Shown: in pieces, positions 23,701 through 35,700 of the stretch
How positions within the stretch are numbered: position 1 is the stretch's first letter
Layout of the letters: every line of letters begins with the position of its first letter
Assembly (NCBI RefSeq): GCF_012489685.1
Contig: NC_080042.1
Span: forward strand, 32,369,158-32,433,157
Source of the DNA: Lotus japonicus
Taxonomy: Eukaryota > Streptophyta > Magnoliopsida > Fabales > Fabaceae
Direction: 5' to 3'
Length of the DNA stretch: 64,000 nt
Translations under genes and position numbers: made by a program
The notes under the pieces: generated by a model
Told to the model about the DNA's origin: nothing
The model's input: only the letters and a program-made list of their open reading frames with translations
Databases searched by the model: none

Positions 23701-26700
23701 GCTTTTGTCACTGCATTAAAGCTTTCTAGGAATCTGAACTCCTTGAAGCTAGAAGAGCTTGTGAGTCATCTCAAAAGCCATGAGATTGAACTCAAAGAGC
23801 ACAAGCCTCAAAGGAAAGACAAATCTATTGCTCTTAAGTCAAAATCTGACAAGGCGAAAGCCTACCAAGCAGAAGAGGAAGATTCCTCTGAAGAATTATC
23901 AGATGCTTCTGGTGATGAAGAGCTATCTCTTTTCACAAAGAGATTAAGCAAACTCTGGAAGAACAGACATAGCAAGGGCAAAGGACTGAAGAAAAGTACA
24001 GGAAGATTTGAATCTTCAACTAGTCAGAAGAAGTCCTTTGGGAAGGAAGTCACCTGCTTCGAGTGCAAGGAATCCGGGCACTACAAGAGTGACTGTCCCA
24101 AGCTGAAAAAGGACAAGAGACCAAGAAAAGTCTTCAAGAAGAAAGTTCTTGTGACATTTGATGCGACTGACTCTGATGAAGTTGAGTCAGAAGAAGACGA
24201 AGCTGAAGCTGTGGAAGCTCTGATGGCTACCACTAAGTAGAGATGCTGAAGCACAGGATGATAGGATAGCTTCAGAAGATGACTCAGACTCTGAGAATGA
24301 CGATGAGGTATTCTCTAATTTTTCTCCATCTGAGTTAAGAACTGCATTAGTTGAAATAATGGAGAAACATGATGTGCTTTTAAATAAACATAAAGAGCTT
24401 AAAAGAAAATATGTTGCTAAAACTAGTACATCAGAAGTTCATGAGAAGTCAGTCTCTGGACTCATTGAAGAGAACTATTCTCTTAAAAATGACAACTCTG
24501 TTCTTCGTGCTAAAAATGCCATGCTAGAAGATCAATTTGCATCATCTGATGTTAAGCATGAAACTCTATATGAGAAAGTGTTTCAAAGGTTCCTAGCCAA
24601 AGGCATAGACATAAGTCTTATGGCTTCAATGATCTATGGCATAAGCAGAAATGGGAACAGTGGCATTGGCTACTCCCAATCTATGAGAGGTGAGTCATCT
24701 GAGCCCAAACGCGAACCCTTGCATAAGCATTTTGTTTCCGCCGGTACTGTCATTCCAGAAAAGGTTACACCCAAGGTGGTAAAACCAAAGGGAAAGTTTA
24801 AACTTGACATGTCTAAATATTACAATCAAGTTCCCTTGTATTATCCTCCTGTTGCACCCAAAGTTCCGAAAACTTCTGGGAAAACTAACAAGAAAGGACC
24901 CAAGATATGGGTACCTAAGACACAAATTATTCCTGTTGCAGACATCTTATGCAGCTCAGTTAAAACACCTATCATGGTACCTGGACAGTGGATACTCGCG
25001 ACACATGACGGGCATAAGGTCTATATTCCAAAAAACTGATACCACTTAAGTCAGGAGGAGACGTTGGCTTTGGAGGAAACCAGAAGGGAAAAATCATTGG
25101 AAAAGGTTCCATAGGAGATGGAAAAATTCCAGTCATTAATGATGTACTTCTGGTGGAAGGATTATTGCATAACCTGCTCTCCATAAGCCAAATAGCTGAC
25201 AAAGGTTATGATGTAATCTTCAATCAAACCGGCTGCAAAGCTGTCAGTCAAACAGATGGATCTGTTCTGTTTTATGGGAAGAGAAGAAATGACATTTACA
25301 AAATCAAATCTTCTGAACTGCTATCTCAGAAGGTCAAGTGTCTCATGTCCGTTAATAATGAGCAATGGGTAAGGCACATACGCCTAGGGCATGCCAGCCT
25401 CAGGAAGATCTCTCAACTAAGCAAGCTAAACCTCGTCAGAGGATTGTCTCGTCTGAAGTTCTCATCAGAGGCTCTGTGTGAAGCTTGTCAGAAGGGAAAA
25501 TTCACCAAGAAGCCCTTTAAAGCAAAGAATGTGGTATCTACAACAAGACCCCTTGAGCTACTTCACATTGATCTTTTTGGACCAATGAAAACTGAATCCA
25601 TTGGAGGAAAGAAGTATGACTTAGTAATTGTGGATGACTACAGCAGGTGGACATTGGTAAAGTTCTTAAGGCACAAGGATGAAACACACACTATGTTCAC
25701 CAACTTCATTACCCAAGTTCAGAAGGAGTTCCAAATTCAGTGATTACTGTCAGAAGTGATCATGGTGGAGAATTTGAGAACAAAGCTTTTGAAGAATTGT
25801 TCAACTCTCAAGGGATCTCTCACAACTTCTCCTGTCCTCGTACACCTCAACAAAATGGAGTTGTTGAAAGAAAGAACAGAACTTTTCAGGAGATGGCTCG
25901 CACCAAGATGCAAGAATCAAGTATGGCCAAGCACTTCTGGGTAGATGCAATCAACACTGCATGCTATATCCAGAACAGAATCTCCATCAGACCAATTCTG
26001 GAGAAGACTCCTTATGAGCTGTGCAAAGGAAGACAACCTGATATCTCCTACTTCCATCCCTTTGGGAGTACTTGCTACATGCTCAACACTAAGGAGCAAT
26101 TGGGTAAATTCGATTCTAAAGCTTTAAAATGCTATTTTCTTGGTTATTCTGAAAGATCTAAAAGCTTTAGAATTTATAATGTTGACCATCAAACTGTTGA
26201 GGAATCTATTCAAATTAGATTTGATGACAAGCTTGGCTCAGAAAAGTCAAAGCTGTTTGAAAGATTTGCAGATCTCAGCATTGATCTATCAGAAGCAAAT
26301 CAACCAAAGGACAATCCAAAGGATATTGCTCCAGAGGCAGAAGCACCAGAAGATGCTTCAATTGTAAGATCAAGTTTTGATTGAGTAGTACAACTCTATG
26401 TTTTGATGATTACAAGTTAACATTTTAGTATGAACAATTATGGTACTCTAACGTGTTTTTTTGAGTGTGCTTTTACAGGCTCTGACCTTAATCCAATCTC
26501 ACACAAATCAGAAGCACTGTGCTTAAAGAGTGTCCCAAGCAACGCTTTCGCAAACTCTATGTTCAATCTGAACAGTAGAAAAGCTTCAGAAGATCTAAAG
26601 TAAATCAAGCTCTGATATGGACTCAGTCACTTGAAGTTCTGAAGATCCAGATGTTCTGACAACCCAAACACTCTGATGGTTCAGATATTCTGATAGTGTA

Positions 26701-29700
26701 GAAGACTCTGAAGATCCAGAAGCTGAAAAGTGAAGACTCTGAAGTCCAGAAGCAAAATGGCTCTGAAGACCAAGTACTTCTCCTTTGAGTTCAGAATCAG
26801 AAGATACAACGGTCAAAGGATCCATGCTTCCCTCTGACTCTGATCAACAAGCTTCGCAAGTTCCAACACGAAGCTCTCCTCTGATCAGAAGTCTACTAGG
26901 TTAAAGGTCAAGTCACTATCCAAAGTACAAAAGCAAATGTACTATCCTGACGACCTAACCTAACATTCTCAGCCACAGCAGAAGCTGGAATTTCCAGAAC
27001 TGCCCTCCAACGGTAGCATTCCCATGCAGTGTTCAAACCCTAATCCTTGGAGTATAAATAGAGGCTGAAGATTGAAAGATGCGGTTGGAAGAATCTCATA
27101 CGCGCAAGCTATATTCCAACCTTCTAAGCATTCTTTCATCATTGATTTCATTGTGTTTACTACAAGCTTTTTAGAAGCAATTTCTTTGTAAACAATCTTT
27201 CTTAAACAGTTGTTTAATTTACCTTTAGGAGATCAAGGTTGATCGGATCCTAGAGAAGACTAAGAGAGTGAATCTTAGTGGGAGCTAAGTCAGTGTATTG
27301 TTAGTCACTTGTAGGTTTCAAGTGCAGTTGTAACAATTATCTTATTAGTGGATTGCTTTCATTCTAAGAAGGAAGAAATCACCTTAACGGGTGGACTGGA
27401 CTAGCTTGAGTGATTCATCAAGTGAACCAGGATAAAATCCTTGTGTGCTTTTCTATCTCTTATCTTAAGCACTTTATTTGTTCCCGAAAGATTTGCCAAA
27501 ATCTTAAGGTGGAAGTTTTATTCTGAAAACGTTATTCAAACCCCCCCTTTCTACCGTTTTTCATACCTTCAATTGGTATCAGAGCGCAAGTTCTGATTAC
27601 CACACCTAACAATGTTCAGTGATCCGGGCCGGTGTGAAAAACAAATGGCTATCACCATTGAAACTCAAAAAGATGGCTACAATGCAAAGCCTCCCATGTT
27701 CGATGGCCAAAGATTCGAATATTGGAAAGACATAATAGAAAGCTTCTTTCTGGGTTTCGATGCAGATCTCTGGGATATCATTGTGGATGGCTATGAGCGT
27801 CCAGTTGATGCAGATGGCAAGAAGATCTCAAGATCAGAGATGACTGCTGAGCAAAAGAAGCTCTACTCACAGCACCACATAGCTAGAGCTATTCTTCTTA
27901 GTGCTATTTCCTATGAAGAGAACCAGAAGATTACAGATCGTGAGTTTGCCAAGGGCATCTTTGATTCCTTGAAGATGTCTCATGAAGGAAATAAGAAAGT
28001 GAAAGAATCAAAGGCGTTGTCCTTGATCCATAAGTATGAATCCTTTATCATGGAGCCTAGCGAGTCCATTGAGGATATGTTTTCTAGATTTCAGTTGCTA
28101 GTAGCTGGAATAAGATCTCTCAACAAAAGCTACACTACAAAAGATCATGTCATAAGGGTCATCAGAAGTCTTCCTGAAAGCTGGATGCCTTTAGTGACTT
28201 CAATAGAGCTTACAAGAGATGTTGAACATATGAGTTTAGAAGAACTCATCAGCATACTGAAATGTCATGAGCTGAAGCGCTCAGAGATGCAGGATCTGAG
28301 GAAGAAATCTATAGCCTTGAAATCCAAATCTGAGAAGGCTAAATCTGAGAAGTCAAAAGCTCTCCAAGCTGAAGCAGAAGAATCTGAAGAAGCATCAGAA
28401 GATTCTGATGAAGATGAGCTGACTCTGATTTCAAAAAGGCTCAACCGTATTTGGAAGCACAGGCAGAGCAAGTACAGAGGCTCTGGAAAGGCCAAAGGAA
28501 AGTCTGAATCCTCATCAGGCCAGAAGAAGTCCTCAATCAAGGAAGTCACTTGTTTCGAGTGCAAAGAATCAGGGCACTACAAGAGTGTCTGTCCAAAGCT
28601 GAAAAAGGACAAGAAGCAAAAGAAGCAGTTCAAGACAAAGAAGAGTCTGATGGTGACTTTTGAAGAATCAGAGTCAGAGGATGTTGACTCTGATGGTGAA
28701 GTTCAAGGACTCATGGCTATTGTCAAAGACAAAGAAGCAGAGTCAAAAGATGAAACTGACTCTGACTCAGCATCAGAAGAAGATCCTAACTCAGACGATG
28801 AAAATGAGGTATTCGCTTCCTTCTCTACCTCTGAACTAAAACATGCTTTGTCTGATATTATGGATAAGTATAACTCTTTATTGACTAAGCATAAAAAGTT
28901 GAAAAAGGATTTCTCTGCTACTTCTAAGACTCCTTCTGAACATGAGAAAATTATTTCTGAGTTGAAAAATGATAACCATGCTTTAGTATATTCTAACTCT
29001 GTACTTAAGAACCAAATTGCTAAGTTAGAAGAAGTAATTGCTTGTGATGCTTCTGATAGTAAACATGAATCTAAATATGAAAAATCCTTTCAAAGATTCC
29101 TGGCTAAAAGCGTAGACAGAAGCTTAATGGCTTCAATGATCTATGGCGTAAGCAGAAATGGAATGCATGACATTGGCTATTCTAAACCTAATAGAAATGA
29201 GCCTCCTATGCCTAAGGCTAAATCATTATATGAATGCTTTGTTCCCTCTGGTACTATATTGCCTGAACCATTACCTGTTGAAGTTGCTAACCCTCCTCTC
29301 AAAAAGGGAACATTCTCCATGCATAAATTTCATGCAAAAATTCATTTACACTATCATGTTGAGAAACCCAAGGTGATCAGAACCTCTGGGGTAACTAACA
29401 AGAGAGGACCCAGAAAATGGGTACCTAAGGATAAGATTATCTATGTTGCAGATATTCTTGATAGCTCCACTGAAACACCAATCATGGTATCTGGACAGTG
29501 GATGCTCGCGTCACATGACGGGAGAAAGGCGTATGTTCCAAGAGCTAAAACTTAAGCCTGGAGGCGAAGTTGGCTTTGGTGGCAACGAAAAGGGTAAAAT
29601 TGTTGGTACTGGTACTATTTGTGTAGATAATAGTCCATGCATTGACAATGTTTTATTAGTAGACGAATTAACTCATAACTTGTTATCTATAAGTCAATTA

Positions 29701-32700
29701 GCTGACAAGGGTTATGATGTTATTTTCAATCAAAAGTCCTGTCGGGCTGTAAGTCAGATCGATGGCTCTGTTCTTTTTAACAGCAAGAGGAAGAACAACA
29801 TTTATAAGATCAGATTATCTGAGTTGGAATCTCAGAATGTGAAGTGCCTTCTTTCTGTTAATGAAGAGCAGTGGGTATGGCATAGACGGTTAGGGCATGC
29901 CAGTATGAGAAAGATTTCTCAGCTGAGTAAGCTCAACCTTGTCAGGGGCTTACCCACTCTGAAATTCTCTTCAGACGCTCTTTGTGAAGCATGTCAGAAA
30001 GGCAAATTCACAAAAGTCCCTTTCAAGGCAAAGAATGTTGTCTCAACCTCAAGGTCGTTGGAACTTCTGCATATCGACCTGTTTGGACCAGTGAAAACTG
30101 AGTCTATAGGTGGTAAGAGATATGAGATGGTCATTGTTGACGACTATAGCCGCTGGACATGGGTAAAATTTCTAACCCGCAAGGATGAGTCTCATTCTGT
30201 GTTCTCTACCTTCATAGCCCAAGTGCAAAACGAGAAGGCTTGTAGGATTGTGCGAGTCAGAAGTGACCATGGTGGAGAGTTTGAGAATGACAAGTTTGAG
30301 AGTCTGTTTGATTCCTATGGAATTGCACATGATTTCTCTTGTCCCAGAACTCCTCAACAAAATGGGGTTGTTAAGAGGAAGAACAGAACTCTTCAGGAGA
30401 TGGCTAGAACCATGCTCCAAGAAACTGGCATGGCTAAGCACTTCTGGGCAGAGGCAGTAAACACAGCATGTTACATTCAAAACAGAATCTCTGTGAGACC
30501 AATTCTGAATAAGACTCCGTATGAATTGTGGAAGAATATAAAACCCAACATTTCTTATTTTCATCATTTTGGTTGTGTTTGTTATGTTCTTAACACTAAG
30601 GATAGATTGCATAAGTTTGATGCTAAATCTTCTAAATGTCTATTACTTGGTTACTCTGATCGTTCTAAAGGTTTCAGATTTTATAATACTGATGCTAAAA
30701 CAATTGAAGAATCTATTCATGTTAGATTTGATGATAAGCTTGACTCTGATCAGTCAAAGCTAGTTGAGAAATTTGCAGATTTAAGTATAAATGTTTCTGA
30801 CAAAGGCAAAGCTCCAAAGGAAGCTGAGCCAGAGGAAGATGAACCAGAAGAAGCTGGTCCCTCTGATTCACAATCTCAGAAGAAGAGTAGAATCACTGCG
30901 GCTCATCCTAAGGAATTGATTCTGGGTAACAAAGATGAACCAGTCAGAACCAGATCAGCCTTCAGACCCTCTGAAGATACCTTGCTCAGTCTGAAAGGAT
31001 TAGTGTCCTTAATTGAACCTAAGTCAATTTATGAAGCTCTTCAAGACAAGGACTGGATTATGGCCATGGAAGAAGAACTGAATCAATTTTCCAAGAATGA
31101 TGTTTGGAGCTTAGTGAAGAAACCTCAAAGTGTACATGTGATTGGAACAAAATGGGTGTTCAGAAACAAACTGAATGAGAAAGGAGATGTAGTCAGAAAC
31201 AAGGCAAGACTAGTTGCTCAAGGCTACAGTCAGCAGGAAGGAATAGACTATACTGAAACATTTGCTCCAGTAGCAAGACTAGAAGCAATCAGACTGTTGA
31301 TCTCTTTCTCAGTAAATCACAACATAACTCTTCATCAGATGGATGTTAAGAGGGCCTTCCTAAACGGTTACATCTCAGAGGAAGTCTATGTTCACCAACC
31401 CCCAGGTTTTGAAGATGAGAAGAACCCTGACCATGTTTTCAAATTGAAGAAATCTCTCTATGGTCTGAAGCAAGCTCCCAGAGCATGGTATGAGAGACTC
31501 AGCTCATTCCTTCTGGAAAATGAGTTTGTAAGGGGTAAAGTAGATATAACTCTTTTTTGCCAAACTTACAAAGATGATATCTTAATTGTGCAAATCTATG
31601 TTGATGATATTATATTTGGTTCTGCTAATCAATCTCTATGCAAAGAATTTTCTGAGATGATGCAGGCTGAATTTGAAATGAGTATGATGGGAGAGCTCAA
31701 GTACTTTCTGGGTATACAAGTTGATCAAACACCAGAAGGAACATACATCCATCAGAGCAAGTACACTAAAGAACTTTTGAAGAAGTTCAACATGACAGAA
31801 TCTACAATTGCTAAGACTCCAATGCATCCTACATGCATCCTGGAGAAAGAAGATGCAAGTGGTAAAGTTTGTCAGAAGCTCTATCGTGGTATGATAGGTT
31901 CACTTCTATACTTAACTGCATCTAGGCCAGATATTCTGTTTAGTGTACATTTATGTGCTCGTTTCCAATCAGATCCGAGGAAAACCAACTTAACTGCTGT
32001 TAAGAGGATCCTGAGATATCTGAAAGGCACCACTAACCTTGGCTTGATGTATAAGAAAACATCAGAGTATAAGCTTTCAGGTTATTGTGATGCTGATTAT
32101 GCTGGAGATAGAACAGAGAGAAAAAGCACTTCTGGAAATTGTCAATTTCTGGGAAGCAACTTAGTCTCATGGGCAAGCAAGAGGCAATCAACCATTGCAC
32201 TGTCCACTGCAGAGGCAAAATACATCTCAGCAGCAATATGCAGTACTCAGATGCTCTGGATGAAACATCAGCTGGAGGATTATCAAATCCTTGAGAGCAA
32301 TATCTCAATCTATTGTGATAACACTGCTGCAATCTCACTAAGTAAGAATCCTATCTTACACTCAAGGGCAAAACACATTGAGGTAAAGTATCATTTTATT
32401 AGAGATTATGTTCAGAAGGGCGTACTTCTTCTGAAGTTTGTTGATACTGACCATCAATGGGCAGAAATCTTTACAAAGCCCTTAGCAGAGGATAGATTTA
32501 ATTTCATTCTGAAAAATCTGAATATGAACTTTTGTCCAGCATGAAGATGGATCAGAACCTCTGACTATGATGCTTCTCTATCAGAAGATGTCTAGTTCAG
32601 AAGGTAACTCCATCAGAGTTTAAGTACCCATTGGTGCTCACTCTGAAGCTGAGATAGTAAACGTGTGTCAGTAGCTATGATACATCGTTCCTTGTGCCCG

Positions 32701-35700
32701 TACTGACAGTCTGTCGTAATGAGTGTTGATGTACTTCTCTCCATCGTGTGCTATTGGTATTAACTGTTGCTATGATGTCTTTAATTTTTAACCGTTGATT
32801 TTACTTTGTTTTTTAATCAACAACGGTTATTTTCAAAAACCCACTATACACACACATTCTCCATCACTTCTGATTTACTCTCTCTCTCTCTCTCTTCGGT
32901 TGCAAACCCTCATCCCCACGATCTCTCCTTCTCTCTCTCTATTTTATCCTCTTTCTCGTTCTACCCAAACCTTCAACCGCTACAAGATGGTGAAATCCAA
33001 CAGAGGTGAAACTGCCGATGGAACCAGATTTCCTGTCATGGTAGTAGGTCAAGCTACTGGTCAATCGGGCCCTGAAACTCAAAGAAATCAACCTCAAGCT
33101 CAAGCTCAAGGGCATATGATTCCTCTCGCACAAAGGGGTTGTTCTGTTACATGTGTCTACTCTCCTGATGAACTCCAGGTCCTTGCTGAGTGGAGATTCG
33201 ACCTGGACAACATTGCTGCAAATGGGTATTATCTTCGTCCTGAAGTTCGTGCTCAAGGCTAGGAAGAATACTTCAATAGGCTTCGAGGTCCAGTCTACGT
33301 CAAGTTGGTAAAGGAATTCTGGAAACATGCCACTGTGACGACAATCAATTGGTTTCCTACATTGCTGGCAGAAGAATCATCATCACAGAGAAGTCGATTG
33401 TTGATCTTCTGGGTGAACACACTGGCACAGGCTACAGATTCCAACTGACGGAATCAAAGGTGAAACCCAGGACTAAAGAAGAAACCAACAAAGCTCTCTA
33501 CACAAACTATAAGTCTGGCAAGAGTGACTACAAGGTAGTGGAACTTCATCCAAAGCTGAGGATTTGGCACAAGATTCTGCTTCATTGCATCAATCAGAGA
33601 CCAAAGGGAAGCTCTCCAGACTACATCAACTTTTGTCAGAAAGTGATGCTGTTCTTTATTCAAGATCACAAGAAGATCTGCCTTCCTTTCTTCCTGTTCT
33701 TTTACCTCAAAGAGTGTATCAGGAAATCCAGAACCACTGCTTCTCTAAAGTCTGTCATCAAGTACATTCCTTTTGGAAGATTGCTCTCAGACCTCTTCAT
33801 TGAGAGCAAATTGATAGAAGATCTGATTACAGCAGGATGCACAGAGGATCTGTCGACCATTGCTGGTGATGTCTTCACCTCCACATCCATGAAGAAGATG
33901 GGCTTAATCAAGACAAAGGTTGCACCTGCTCATGAAGATACCTCTGATGAAGTCAGACAAAGAAGAGTCCCTCTGACTGATTATCCTCTATGGTCCCAAG
34001 CAGATGATCTAACTGCTATCTTGTGCTATATTGATGACTTAAGGCAACAAGGTTATGAGATAGATGTGGACGAGTTCTTCAAAACCCTGCCACCAGCTCC
34101 AGAGTTTGATTCTCCTCCCAAGAAGAAAAAGAAGAGAAAAATTATCTTAGAGGAATCCTCTGAAGAGTCTGATCCCTCTGACGGTGCTGATCAGAAGAAG
34201 AAGAAGAAGAAGGATGATAAGCCTAAGAGGAAGCATGAGGAACCCACCAAGCCAGATGCTCCATCTGATGGTGATGATGATGATGCTCCTCCACCAAAGA
34301 AGAAAAAGAAGCAAGTGAGAATAGTGGAGAAGCCAACTCGTGTGGAATCAGCTGTTGTAGTAACCAGAGTTGAGGCTCCTGCCAGGATTACTCGATCTGC
34401 AGTACGATCATGAAGTAAGTCTGTTGTTACAGATATTGATGATGATTTAAATTCACTTGATGCACTCCCAATTTCTGCACTCCTTAAACGTACTGCCACC
34501 CAACTCTCTCCTATTCCAGAGTCTCAACCAACTGAACCAAACACTTCTCCACCCAATTCACCTAGATCTTCATTTTTCCATTCTTCTCATGAAGAAGCTC
34601 CTCTTTGGAACATGCTTCAGACTCCAAGACCCTCTAAACCTACCTCACCCATAACCATTCAATACAACCCACAAACCTCTGAACCCATTATCTTAGAACA
34701 ATTTGAACCTGAACCCAGAAACTCTGATCACTCTGTCCTAAGAACACCAGATCATCCAGTTCGCAAAACAACCGATACAGAAACCACAACACCCTGTCCC
34801 TCTGTATCTTTTCCCACAAACGTTGCTGACTCCTCACCCACTAATAACTTTGAGTCCATTCGCAAATTTGATCAAATTGCGAAAGAAAAAGAGTTTGTCA
34901 TTCCTGAGTACTACCATAATGTACCTAGCCCAAGGCGATATCCTGGACCTAGACCAGAACGTCTAGTTGACCCAGATCATCCTATACAAGTTGTCCTTCT
35001 GAATGCAGCAGACCCTTCATCTCAACCCATCCAACCAGAACCCATCCAACCAGAACCTATCCAACCAGAACTTGTTCAACCATAACATGATCAACCAGAG
35101 GACTCAATTTCTAATCATTCCTCGGTTAGATCTCCAAACCCTGAGGTTGAAACCTCTCAACCTAACTCTGAGATCAACACTTTAAATGTCCAAACTCTAG
35201 ATGTTGGTTCTCCTCAAGGTGTTTTTGAGGCCAACAGCAGTAACCACCCTACTTCTCCTGAAACCAATCTCTCCATTGTTCCCTATACATATCTCAAGCC
35301 AAACTCCCTTCTTGAGTGCATCAGTGTGTTTAATTATGAAGCATCATTAATGATTCGCAATGTGCAAGGTCACACTGATATTAGTGAGAATTCTGACTCT
35401 GTTCCTGAAGAATGGAATCATCTGAGTGATTGGATGATTGCTCAAGTTCCTATTATGATGAGTCATCTCACAGCTGAAAGGGATCAGAGGATTGAGGCTG
35501 CTAGGCAGCGTTTCACCAGAAGAGTGGCTCTGCATGAACAACAGCTAAGAGTTGAGTTACTTGAAGCTGTTGAGGAAGCAAGAAAGAAGAAAGAACAAGC
35601 AGAAGAAGTTGCACGCCTAGAAGCTGAACAAAAGCTAGAAGCTCTGAAAGAAGCTGAAAGGTTACAGACTGAAGCTGAAGCTCTCAGATGTCAAGTTCTT

